Positions 25,603 through 33,780 of a stretch of 64,000 bases of DNA are shown piece after piece; within the stretch, counting starts at the first letter, position 1; the number at the start of each line of letters is the position of its first letter. The notes under the pieces were generated by a model. That model did no database searches. It saw only the letters and a list, made by a program, of their open reading frames with translations, and was not told the DNA's origin. The DNA is from an uncultured Collinsella sp. Its GTDB lineage: Bacteria; Actinomycetota; Coriobacteriia; Coriobacteriales; Coriobacteriaceae. Location of the stretch: NCBI GenBank assembly GCA_900768435.1, contig CAAGCW010000026.1, positions 124,001 to 188,000 of the forward strand, read 5' to 3'. The translations under genes were made by a program, and so were the position numbers.

Positions 25603-26706
25603 ATGACGGGGCGGGGACGTCGCCAACGAGATGAAGAGTGGACCCGGAAGTTCTCTAAGCTTCTTCGTTTGGTTGTTGAGAGCAATAATATCAACCTCGA
25701 CCACCTTGATAGCGATGCCGGAATATTGATGAGTACGTATCGGACCTGGGTGACGGGGAGAAATCTGCCAGTTCCGTCTTATTTTATGTTGCTACTGTCG
25801 TTCATTGCTCCTAAGGTTAACGATTCATCTGGCCCCATAATTCTTGAACGCGTGTGTTCGGACTGCGCCAATACGCAAGCATGGGATGCGGTTGAGTCGT
25901 ATTCTGTTTTCGAGGGGGATATGCAGCGATATATTCCTGCAGTGCTAGAGATTTATTGGCGCATGGGGAGGAAAGCGGATCCATTGCCCTTAACTGCCGA
26001 TAACGCCGCTAGTCCTTCTGGGAAGACTGCTGCAGTTGTGTTTGATTTCGTGGGCACACTTTTGCCCAAGATTGATGCTGACAGTAGCCTTCGTTATATC
26101 TGGATTGAATCTGGGCAAGATAAGGCTCGATTTCAGACTATTCTTGCCCGCTATACTCACGATGCTGATGACAGGCGCATCTATTTTCAGCAGGCCACGG
26201 AATTATTCAGGGAAGCGCGTATTACCAAAGATGACATCACTCGCATCGGAAAGGAAACTCGTCTAATTCCGGGTATTTGTGACGTGTTTAAGGTGCTTAA
26301 CGATGCGGGCGTTCTGATTTGGATTGTCTCACGTTCGGAGAGGCAGTTTATACGCGCGGCCCTTGGTGATCTTGCTTGCTGTGTGGAGGAAATCAAGTCT
26401 AATCAATTCCTGTATGATTCTGAAGGCGTTGTTGATGGTATCCGGATTAGTCCTTTTGACTACGAGGGCAAGCGCAGATTTGTGAGCAGGGTTGCAGGCG
26501 ATCTGAGCGTTTCGCCCCAAGACATTGTGTTTGTTGGAAACTCGAATAACGACGCATCTGTTAGAGGCAGCGGTGCGGTTACCGTTTGTGTTTCTCCCTC
26601 TAATACAACGGGGACAGATCGGTCGTCTTGGACCCACTGCTGCCTGTGCTGCGATGACCTGAGAGACATCCTTCCGTTTATTAAGTTACAAAGTACTACA
26701 AAGTGA
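25603..26706 (+). CDS. Helix-turn-helix plus HAD-like domain fusion, function unknown
   Basis: 367 residues. Residues 1-75 look like a small helical DNA-binding domain (WTRKFSKLLRLVVESNNINL, STYRTWVTGRNLPVP). From about 143 there is a HAD fold: motif I VFDFVGTLL (D148; the usual second Asp is V150), motif II IVSRS (S243), motif III K290 and motif IV FVGNSNND (D317). Loss of the second motif I Asp argues against ordinary phosphatase activity. A C-terminal SWTHCCLCCDDL may bind metal. ATG 25603 follows AAAGGGG. It could regulate the upstream locus or belong to the accessory island. Confidence 0.6.
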   Translation: MTGRGRRQRDEEWTRKFSKLLRLVVESNNINLDHLDSDAGILMSTYRTWVTGRNLPVPSYFMLLLSFIAPKVNDSSGPIILERVCSDCANTQAWDAVESYSVFEGDMQRYIPAVLEIYWRMGRKADPLPLTADNAASPSGKTAAVVFDFVGTLLPKIDADSSLRYIWIESGQDKARFQTILARYTHDADDRRIYFQQATELFREARITKDDITRIGKETRLIPGICDVFKVLNDAGVLIWIVSRSERQFIRAALGDLACCVEEIKSNQFLYDSEGVVDGIRISPFDYEGKRRFVSRVAGDLSVSPQDIVFVGNSNNDASVRGSGAVTVCVSPSNTTGTDRSSWTHCCLCCDDLRDILPFIKLQSTTK

Positions 26707-26861
26707 AGCGAAACCTGAGTGCTTTTTCGCGGACTTTGTATCTGCTTCTCGGTTAGCTCATGTACTTGGTTCACTGGACTTGATCAGCTTCGTCACTCAA
26801 TACCCTGGTCGCTCGCGGCATTATGTAGGCAGGGCAAACGACGGAAGGCAGGGTGGTTGCC

Positions 26862-27212
26862 ATGGGAGCGATATCGCTTGGACCAGTGACGGATACCGAG
26901 ATCAGGCTCACGAAGGAGGTGTTGAACGCGGTCGTAAATGCCGTGTGGAGCTATAAGTGCTCCAGAGAGTTCAAGCGTGGTTAGGTCGAAAGCATCCGCA
27001 TCGCAGTTGAATATTTCAACGCTGCGGCAAAGATGAGCTATGTGGATCAGCTTACGAGCGTGATGATGACTACGTTGGCAAACTCCGCTAGGATGTACCA
27101 GCGCTACGACAGCGAGGGAATCATGACCGATGTCATTAAACAGCAGTTCAACCAGACGCTTGAGGTACAAGCCAAGTGCCTGAGTTCTATTCTCGAGCGG
27201 TTTGCTAAGTAG
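26862..27212 (+). pseudogene. 117-codon gene interrupted by an in-frame amber codon
   Basis: From ATG 26862 the frame reads MGAISLGPVTDTEIRLTKEV onward to KRG, then TAG at 26982-26984 (codon 41), then VESIRIAVEYFNAAAKMSYV... to FAK and TAG at 27210-27212. Composition on both sides is ordinary protein, including a helical, glutamine-rich second half, so a single point mutation is the simplest reading. Read-through or two separate small proteins are alternatives. GGAAGG and AGGG precede the start. I do not recognise the family. Confidence 0.6.
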
Positions 27213-27260
27213 CCTCTGCATTGAGGCCGAAATAGTCGCTATTTGGTTGGGGTGCGTATT

Positions 27261-27497
27261 ATGTTCTTTCGTTATTTGGCGGCAAGAGCCCATATGGGTG
27301 TCATCGGTATTCGTGCTCGGTTTCGGATTTGGTTGGCTGCACGATCTGGTGCGTTGTTATTCTTCTCGATGCTTTTATTTCCGGCTATTATTGCTGGGAT
27401 CATCACTGCGGTAACGGTTAAATCTATGCTCGCCGCAGTTTTCGCCGGGGCCTTCTGCTTTGCGGTTGAGGTGTATAAGATATTTGAGCTGGATTAG
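27261..27497 (+). CDS. Small two-helix membrane protein
   Basis: 78 residues from ATG 27261, with GGGG upstream. Two hydrophobic helices (LLFFSMLLFPAIIAGIITAV and MLAAVFAGAFCFAVEVYKIF) follow a basic N-terminus (RARFRIWLAARSG), giving an N-in orientation by the positive-inside rule. It lies 48 bases after the amber-interrupted gene and may be co-transcribed with it. I do not recognise a family. Confidence 0.5.
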   Translation: MFFRYLAARAHMGVIGIRARFRIWLAARSGALLFFSMLLFPAIIAGIITAVTVKSMLAAVFAGAFCFAVEVYKIFELD

Positions 27498-27588
27498 CGG
27501 AACGGGTCTGCGGGATATGGTCGACTGCAGCATAGGTCAATCTGTAGCTTCTTGACTGTTTCTGTTTTGCATCACGATATTATTTGGG

Positions 27589-27617
27589 GCACCGGGGCCA
27601 AAAGCTCCGGTGTCTTT
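27589..27617 (+). terminator. Probable intrinsic terminator
   Basis: GCACCGG (27589-27595) pairs with CCGGTGT (27607-27613, one G-T pair), followed by CTTTT. It ends the small-membrane-protein unit. Confidence 0.55.
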
Positions 27618-27944
27618 TGCTGCGGGCGATGAGTCCTGTAGTCGTTTCGTGTGTCTTGATCGCAGCGACGTTGCTCGCGTTTTTACAAATGATGACTATC
27701 GAAGCTTTAATCATTAGGTGTCGTTATGGCGACAGGTAGTAATTTTTTCTTAATTGTTCACTGTCTGGAGCATGGCGTTTGTTATTTACGGATTAACTCG
27801 TATTTATATGCTTGACAGTTACTGGGGTTGATATGTTTCCAAGGCGAATTAGTTGGACTGGTTATAATCGATTTCGGGGACACACCTGACATGCACATTA
27901 GCTCTCATTTGCTAAAATGAGTAAAAACATCTTTCAGAGTTTAA
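27618..27944 (+). promoter_or_regulatory. Non-coding stretch upstream of the ImmA/IrrE-like gene
   Basis: No gene is visible. TATAAT at 27863-27868 is a likely -10 box, with no good -35 at the right distance; a TTGACA at 27812 is too far. CTCATTT-GCTA-AAATGAG (27905-27921) is a small dyad between the -10 and the start codon and could be an operator for the HTH domain of the gene that follows. Confidence 0.4.
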
Positions 27945-29132
27945 ATGAGGGATCTATTGTTTCAGCTCGCCCTAATTAATGGTGCAACTCTAAAGCGTCT
28001 TCGTGTCATAAGGGGAGTTTCCGAAGACTTTCTTGCTACTAAAGCCAGAATCTCCATTACGCAGCTGAGGGGCTGGGAGCATAGTGATCCTGGTGATTAT
28101 CCGACAATCAATCAAGCCGAAGCTATGGCTAATGTGTTGCTTTGCCCATTGGCGGGACTCTATCTTGAACCGAATAAGTTGAAAGAGACGCGAAAACCTC
28201 CAATTTCCAACAAGCGAATTGGATATAAGCCAAGTTATTCCGATGACAGTGCGTTGAACCTTGCCGTAGAAGATTTACTCTTGCGCCGTGAGGATATTTT
28301 GGAGCTAGCAAAAAAGACGGGCCCCGAAATTCTAAGCTGTGATTTGCCTTATTTAGAGAGCGATGTTGTTGAGGCTGCCAAGCGTTTGCGTGAATGGATT
28401 GATTATCCGCTTAGCAACCAGATCTCTTCTGCTTCGTCGCGAGTTTTGTATAAGAGTCTTCGTTCTCTATTGGAAGAACGCGGCATTTGTGTTGCTCAGT
28501 TTTCAGAGCCATCTGTCGATGAGCTGAGGGGCATATCTCTCTATTTTGAGATGCTCCCAATTGCGGCGGTAAATCAGTCAGATCGATGGCCAGCGAAGTG
28601 TTTTAGTTTGTTACACGAGATGATTCATCTATGCTACAGGAAATCAACCACCTGTTCTTGTATAAATGCTGAATGCGATGATGCCGAAGAGGTATATTGC
28701 AATGCAGTTGCTGGTGAGTTTCTTTTTTCCAGACAGACTGCACTCCACGAAATAAATAATGGGCTTAATCCTTCTGACTTTCATTCGTTTGATTTGATAG
28801 CAAATAAATACTCTATTAGTCGTGATGTTGTTGCAAGGCGTGTATACGACATCGGTCAAATGTCCCGCACTGACTATGAGGAATTATTGGATTTATTTCG
28901 GCGTGAAGCCATTGAGTCTAGTTTGCGAGAGAAAGCAAAAGCTCAAGAGTCTGGACGCACCATCGGGTATATGCCTTACGAAAAGAAGATGGTTGATTAC
29001 CATGGGGCCTTGTATTGCGTCTATGTAAATCGAGCACTTTCTTTAGGTGTTTATAGCGAGTATGAAGCAGCTTCGGCATTAGGAGTTAAACCGGATTCTC
29101 TTGGATCCGTGTTCAAGGAGGCTTTCGGGTGA
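27945..29132 (+). CDS. XRE-HTH / ImmA-IrrE family metallopeptidase
   Basis: 395 residues. An N-terminal helix-turn-helix covers about 14-75 (TLKRLRVIRGVSEDFLATKA...). The central to C-terminal domain has the zinc peptidase motif H224-E-M-I-H228, with a probable third ligand in VYCNAVAGEFL (E258). ImmA/IrrE proteins cleave repressors or act as antitoxin-like partners. The PIN gene that follows overlaps by four bases (GTGA), which suggests a two-gene module. Its own ribosome binding site is weak. Confidence 0.82.
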   Translation: MRDLLFQLALINGATLKRLRVIRGVSEDFLATKARISITQLRGWEHSDPGDYPTINQAEAMANVLLCPLAGLYLEPNKLKETRKPPISNKRIGYKPSYSDDSALNLAVEDLLLRREDILELAKKTGPEILSCDLPYLESDVVEAAKRLREWIDYPLSNQISSASSRVLYKSLRSLLEERGICVAQFSEPSVDELRGISLYFEMLPIAAVNQSDRWPAKCFSLLHEMIHLCYRKSTTCSCINAECDDAEEVYCNAVAGEFLFSRQTALHEINNGLNPSDFHSFDLIANKYSISRDVVARRVYDIGQMSRTDYEELLDLFRREAIESSLREKAKAQESGRTIGYMPYEKKMVDYHGALYCVYVNRALSLGVYSEYEAASALGVKPDSLGSVFKEAFG

Positions 29133-29647
29133 AATTTTCCAAAACGCCTCAGCAGCTAGACTTAGAATCACTTAGCTATCAGTACATTATGGATACATGC
29201 TCAATATTGTCCCAAAACGATGGTTTTCTTTATCCAAGGCGAGTTCATGTTGGACTATGGCGTGAGATAGATAAGCTTGCTTCCGAGCGTAGGCTTGTTG
29301 TTTGTAGCCAAATTGAAAAGGAAGTAAAGAGGGGTGCACGGGATGACTTAGCAAAGGAGTGGCTAAATATATCCGGGGTTAGGATTGTTGTTGAGTCGCC
29401 TGGAGTCCAGCAATGCCTCAGGCAGATAGTCAATGCTCAGCCTAAACTGTTAAAGTTTGGCGATACGCGAGAGTGTTCTTCCGGGGATGCCTTCCTGATT
29501 GCTACCGCAATGTTTTACGGTCTGGCTATCATTACAGAAGAAAAGAAAACTAGTCCCTATAAAATTCCACAAGTTGCAAGTTTATTTGGAATTAAAACCT
29601 ATAGCCTAAACGAACTTGCTGAAGAAAACGGCTGGGAGTTTTCGTAG
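29129..29647 (+). CDS. PIN-domain (DUF4411-like) putative ribonuclease toxin
   Basis: 172 residues. Acidic residues expected of a PIN nuclease are in place: D22 (YIMDTCS), E63/E65 (QIEKEV), D120 (SSGDAFLIATA) and E137/E138 (IITEEKK). It starts at GTG 29129 behind GGAGG, overlapping the stop of the ImmA/IrrE-like gene. By analogy with HTH-ImmA/DUF4411 pairs it is probably the toxic nuclease, and the upstream protein its regulator or antidote. This is inference from family and gene order. Confidence 0.78.
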   Translation: MKFSKTPQQLDLESLSYQYIMDTCSILSQNDGFLYPRRVHVGLWREIDKLASERRLVVCSQIEKEVKRGARDDLAKEWLNISGVRIVVESPGVQQCLRQIVNAQPKLLKFGDTRECSSGDAFLIATAMFYGLAIITEEKKTSPYKIPQVASLFGIKTYSLNELAEENGWEFS

Positions 29648-29855
29648 GCGATGCCATTTTAGTGGTGAGTCCTTTCATGATTTAAACCCATAAGGTTTAG
29701 CCTAGATGCTGTTTTTAGACATTGCCAATCTCCCTACCTATTGGCCGTTCATCGTTGCTATTGACGGGCCATTTCTGGACGTACCATAGATTTCCCCTAG
29801 ACCTGCTCCTGTTGGCTCTTTGTTGCGCCTTCTGTCGGTAGAGTCGAGAAAGCTT

Positions 29856-30005
29856 GTTCGCCCCGCCACTGCACAGTTGGTCGGCCTCGGCGTCCATCAC
29901 TGCGTTCGCAACCTGCTCAGCGAGGCGCCTGAGCAGCTCCTGCATGTCGATGGCGCCGTCGTCGAAACGGGGCACGGCGAGCATGTCCGGCGTCAGGTCT
30001 GACAA
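29856..30005 (-). pseudogene. IS256-family transposase, N-terminal remnant
   Basis: Fifty residues starting at TTG 30005 (MSDLTPDMLAVPRFDDGAID, then MQELLRRLAEQVANAVMDAE and ADQLCSGGAN) match the start of mutator-type transposases. After that the sequence diverges into unrelated text and stops at 29715. No catalytic part remains. The 534-base gap from 29648 to 30180 otherwise holds nothing I recognise; terminal repeats are not evident. Confidence 0.75.
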
Positions 30006-30180
30006 GATTTCCGTAGCGGTCTACGTCCTTTCCCGGAACCTGTTGTTATGGTGATTTCGAATTCTAGGACGAAGACCGTTCTTCGTTAAACGGACGCTGG
30101 GGGCACCCTTGCACCAACATTTTCGATGCAATCGAGTTGAGTGGGTTTAGTTTGGGATAGACGGTTTTGGGATTTGCGGT

Positions 30181-31425
30181 TTAGCTTTTGGCGGTTACGA
30201 TGCCTTCGCCAGCTAAGGCTGACTCTTTCTGTGCTGCGGTGTTGATATTCGTCAGGGTTTTGAGGCCTTTAATTAGTTTCTCAAATAGGTCCCAATAGAG
30301 GTCAAGTTGCTCTACTGCTAGTGGTATCGTGTCATCGCGATACAGCATGCAGCAGACTTCTGGAGTTGGTGATGCCAGAGCGAGTGTTTCCTTTTGGCAT
30401 GAATATTGAACGCCCGTAATGCGAATAGGATCCCTGCTGGAGAAATAGTTTGGACCTAGCACATCTTGCAACCCTGGAAGCAATTCCTTCGCTTTCTTGC
30501 CTAGGCTTTGGCCCCAATAAGAGAAGAGTACTTCTGGCCGATTGGAAAGATAGACTGACAGCAGCTTGCATAAATATTCGAGGGTTATTTGGGTTTGCAT
30601 CATGTTGATCCCACGGGATCCCGAGTCAGTTTTTTCTTTCATCTTCGTGAGAAACAAAACGTCACACGGTTTGTCCAACTTTAAGAAAAGATCGATGTAA
30701 CTACTGTCTGTTTTGGCAAACTCGGTATCAATCAGCTTCGTTTCAATGAAGTTTTGCATTAATTCACTCAGCTGATCGAACACTTCTTTTGCCAAGGCAT
30801 GAACGTCGGGTTCGGGATTACTTGTGATGAAGATTTTGACTTTAGCGTTGAGATAGCTCGCAATATGACCATCTAGCATTTTTGTGCCATCGAGAATGAT
30901 GCTCGTTTTAACAATGCCGTTTTCCCCGAACTTCCTGCATAGTTTTAGCGGGATGGCCCCCTCATGTTGATATATATTTCTTAGCTTGTAGAGCAATGCA
31001 TAAGCGTTGCCGTTGTCGTAAATCTCTGAAATCTCATTATCAAAAGACTTCGCTACGCTGTCTCCGTAAGCGGTGTACAAACGTCTTTTGTAATGGGTGA
31101 CGGTCCTTACAACTGACTCTACAAAGTGCTCGGTAGTTGCTTGTGCTGCCTTTATCGACTTACGGCCATTTGGATCGATTGCATTAATGGACACGGTGAG
31201 CTCAGCTTGAGCGTCTTCGAAATCTAGGATGATCTCAGTTAAGTTAGAGACGCTTATTAGTTTCTCGAGTTCTGCTTTTGCCACTTCATATTCGTCTATT
31301 TTAAGTGGTATTTCACAGTTTAGGAACGCCTCAGTATCTTGCTCTTTAGCTTTTGTAATGGTGAAGTATCCGTAGGAGCATCCAGTATCTTTTATTTGTC
31401 CCTTTTGTTTGTTTGATTCAGTCAT
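30181..31425 (-). CDS. Unknown protein with HEPN-like RNxxxH motif
   Basis: 414 residues, no family recognised. Residues 149-154, R-N-I-Y-Q-H in the helix YALLYKLRNIYQHEGAIPL, fit the RNxxxH catalytic signature of HEPN ribonucleases. The rest is mainly helical with a lysine-rich N-terminus and no signal peptide or membrane helix, so it is cytoplasmic. It lies 93 bases after the 238-residue-class gene at 31519-32229, on the same strand, and probably shares its transcript. HEPN proteins are frequent in toxin-antitoxin and phage-defence modules. Function is inference only. Confidence 0.6.
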   Translation of the reverse strand: MTESNKQKGQIKDTGCSYGYFTITKAKEQDTEAFLNCEIPLKIDEYEVAKAELEKLISVSNLTEIILDFEDAQAELTVSINAIDPNGRKSIKAAQATTEHFVESVVRTVTHYKRRLYTAYGDSVAKSFDNEISEIYDNGNAYALLYKLRNIYQHEGAIPLKLCRKFGENGIVKTSIILDGTKMLDGHIASYLNAKVKIFITSNPEPDVHALAKEVFDQLSELMQNFIETKLIDTEFAKTDSSYIDLFLKLDKPCDVLFLTKMKEKTDSGSRGINMMQTQITLEYLCKLLSVYLSNRPEVLFSYWGQSLGKKAKELLPGLQDVLGPNYFSSRDPIRITGVQYSCQKETLALASPTPEVCCMLYRDDTIPLAVEQLDLYWDLFEKLIKGLKTLTNINTAAQKESALAGEGIVTAKS

Positions 31426-31518
31426 AATTCATTTTCTTCTTTGGGGGTTGTTGAAGTGCGATGACTAAAGATTTTGGTTTCCTCAGCTCCGTTTTCGCGT
31501 GATCGCATTCTTTGCTTT

Positions 31519-32229
31519 CTATATTCTTGCTCTTGGCGCTTTATGTGTTATTTGAAGCGGGACACCTTTGCTCCCATAACAAATGAAAGTCACGGTCTCA
31601 TCTGGGGAGTTGCATAGTTTGAAAAGCTTCGATCGCTCTATTGTTTGGTATGCATCGGCATTTAGAATTTGCATCATAAGTCTATTGAGCAGAAATAGGG
31701 CTCCCATCGATTTGATGACGTTGCCTTGATTGGCTTTTTCGTAATTAGCCAAGCCTCGTTCTGGATCGATTGATGCTCTGGAGTGTTTGACTGTATTGTA
31801 GTCAGCCCACCATTGGAGGCGCTTTGAGCCTGGCGCTTTTACATAGATGGTTTGTCCCCTTTTATTTGTTGCTGTGGTTTGTTGCCAGCTATCAAAGGGT
31901 TTTAATTGCATCCCATTCTTAAATTGGAGGACTTTCGTGTCTATCTCTGGGAAAGATTGGCAAAGATAGTATCCCCACTTAGAAATTGTGCAGTTGTTTA
32001 GATCCGCCTCAGGAAAGAAGCGCGTCCCAATAGCTTTTGCTAGCGAGTCAACTTCACCGCAGGTAGACAAAAGCAAGGTGAGGTATTCGATTGAAAATGC
32101 CTCTGTATTCCTCTGCGAGAATGCGCAGTACCTTTCTGTCTGCAGGAGACGATCTTCAAGGGCTAAGTAGTAGGTCCAGTATGTTTGCCGGAACGATTCG
32201 AAAGTGCTAATTGGTGACTGTTCTGACAT
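31519..32229 (-). CDS. Unknown protein with HEPN-like YNxxKHxR motif
   Basis: 236 residues from ATG 32229, chosen because GAGGAG is six bases upstream; ATG 32235 directly abuts that site. The segment WWADYNTVKHSRA (about 140-152) matches a motif seen in several uncharacterised HEPN-like families. The protein is helical, soluble and lacks other signatures. It is the promoter-proximal gene of a two-gene minus-strand unit with 30181-31425. I cannot name the family. Confidence 0.6.
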   Translation of the reverse strand: MSEQSPISTFESFRQTYWTYYLALEDRLLQTERYCAFSQRNTEAFSIEYLTLLLSTCGEVDSLAKAIGTRFFPEADLNNCTISKWGYYLCQSFPEIDTKVLQFKNGMQLKPFDSWQQTTATNKRGQTIYVKAPGSKRLQWWADYNTVKHSRASIDPERGLANYEKANQGNVIKSMGALFLLNRLMMQILNADAYQTIERSKLFKLCNSPDETVTFICYGSKGVPLQITHKAPRARI

Positions 32230-32235
32230 GCGCAT

Positions 32236-32902
32236 CTCCTCATGTTGTAATTAAGGGAAAGCCTCGTGGAGGTTCGTTAATTAGTTTAAAACTATCGATA
32301 TTAAGCAGGGCATCTACTTCTTCTTTTATGCCGATGGATTGATGTTTGCTCATTTGATCGCTATCGAAAAAAGCCTGGTTGTTAGGGTTAAAGTTTTGTA
32401 AGGGGGTTCCTTCCCAATGGAGGGCATCCTCTAGTTATATTTAGGTAGAAACTGGGGCCGAACAGCTGCATTGCCATTCGTCGCCCCGTTGAGTCGCTTG
32501 ACGTTACGTAATATGTTCTCAGTGATGCAGTCGCCGTTTACTCTACGTGAGGCGGAGACAAAGAAGGGTCGTTGTTCGGTTTCCAACAACGGCCCTTTGA
32601 CGTTTCCGCGACAACTGGATGTTGTCGCGGATGCCGCCTTTGTCGCTAGAGCACTCGATACGGAGTCATCATTTCGGAAGTGCTGGGATAAGTCGATAAC
32701 CTCCGAGCACAACTCGTATTTTGACGACAATACCGCAGGATGTGGAAGGGTAAGACCGAGGCCTGGTTCCCAGATCTCGGTTTTACTCCGCACTTCCGGA
32801 AGCGCATACTTCCGGATTGAGCACCAACTTGGTTGGATTGTTTATCGATTTGGGGCTGCGGAATCTAGCTTATACCTTGTTATTTGTATTTAAATAGATA
32901 CA
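32236..32902. other. Non-coding gap with two hairpins
   Basis: No supported gene. AAGGGTCGTTGTT (32564-32576) pairs with AACAACGGCCCTT (32585-32597), and CCGCGACAAC (32606-32615) pairs perfectly with GTTGTCGCGG (32621-32630). They sit back to back and no T-run follows. Open frames on either strand here have no recognisable family. The region separates the HEPN-like pair from the toxin-antitoxin module. Confidence 0.5.
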
Positions 32903-32922
32903 CTTAACTTATAAGTTAAGTA
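32903..32922. promoter_or_regulatory. 20-bp perfect palindrome, probable HigA operator
   Basis: ACTTAACTTATAAGTTAAGT is exactly self-complementary and lies 22 bases upstream of the HigB-like start. Autoregulation of toxin-antitoxin operons by the antitoxin binding such a palindrome is standard. Its core TATAAG may overlap the -10 region. Confidence 0.7.
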
Positions 32923-32944
32923 TATCTAGAAAGGGAGGTGGCCC

Positions 32945-33358
32945 TTGGCAGAAGGATATGAACTTGTCGAATATAGAGACCCCAAGGGCCGACCGTTTTG
33001 GGAGTTGACGACTTCTCCTGACAACTCTCAATTTCAGAAGATGATGTCAGACCCTAAACGGAAACTTGTTGCTCGTAAAATGATCGACCAGATTTCAAAA
33101 ATCTACGATTACGGTTTAAAGGTTGCGAGCGGGACCTCGAAGCTGCGATGCATCGATTCTAAGATTGGTCTCTATGAACTAAAAGGGTTTGACGGGGCAA
33201 ATCGAGAGATGATTTATGCCATATGTCAGGGCGTAGACAAAATTGTTCTATTGTTTTGGTTTAAAGGACATCAGGGATCAGGAAATATCAGTAAAGAAAT
33301 CGAGCGGTCCAAGCGATTGGCCGTAATAGCGCGTCAGCTTCTGGAATCTGAGCGTTGA
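32945..33358 (+). CDS. RelE/HigB-like toxin
   Basis: 137 residues from TTG 32945, with GGGAGG upstream. LYELKGFDGANREMIYAICQ and KIVLLFWFKGHQGSGN with the following EIERSKRLAVIARQ show the RelE-superfamily sheet and terminal basic helix of HigB-type mRNA interferases. It precedes its antitoxin, as in higBA. Together with the SecB-like gene it forms a toxin-antitoxin-chaperone arrangement. Confidence 0.82.
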   Translation: MAEGYELVEYRDPKGRPFWELTTSPDNSQFQKMMSDPKRKLVARKMIDQISKIYDYGLKVASGTSKLRCIDSKIGLYELKGFDGANREMIYAICQGVDKIVLLFWFKGHQGSGNISKEIERSKRLAVIARQLLESER

Positions 33359-33391
33359 CTTTTATACTTGGCTTTCGAAACGGAGAACATA

Positions 33392-33646
33392 ATGAATAAA
33401 GTAGATTTATCTGATTTTTACGCCGAGACAGAAACCAGCGAAACACGTGCTTATGAACATGCGCTAGATATCGAGTTTATTGTTCATCGCGAAATGAAAC
33501 ATTTGGGATTGAGTAAAAGTGAGCTGGCAAATCGTATGGGCATAAGCCTTCAGTCGCTTTCTAAGCTCTTGAATTCTCAACCTAATATGACTCTGAAGAC
33601 GATTGCAAAGTTCGAACTTGCTCTGGGAATTAAGATCGTTCCGTAG
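33392..33646 (+). CDS. HigA-like XRE antitoxin
   Basis: 84 residues. The XRE helix-turn-helix covers about 37-82 (LGLSKSELANRMGISLQSLS, LKTIAKFELALGI). ATG 33392 follows GGAGAA; an upstream TTG is less likely. The protein ends straight after the HTH, so there is no C-terminal chaperone-addiction extension of the type known in mycobacterial TAC antitoxins. The N-terminal 34 residues are acidic and might contact the toxin. It should repress from the palindrome at 32903. Confidence 0.82.
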   Translation: MNKVDLSDFYAETETSETRAYEHALDIEFIVHREMKHLGLSKSELANRMGISLQSLSKLLNSQPNMTLKTIAKFELALGIKIVP

Positions 33647-33780
33647 GTTATTGTCAGCTATTCCAAAGAGCTGCCGTTTCCTTCGTCCAATGATTTAGTG
33701 CGAGAGCAATGGTCGTCCTTCAGTAGTGAACGTCCGTCTGGGCGCGCAAAGTTCGAGATGATTACCGGAGGTTTGGCAGC

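Noticed and set aside
32431..32893. Overlapping open frames of 120 and 140 codons on opposite strands
   Set aside because: Neither has a recognisable family or a good start site, and both cross the two hairpins at 32564-32630.
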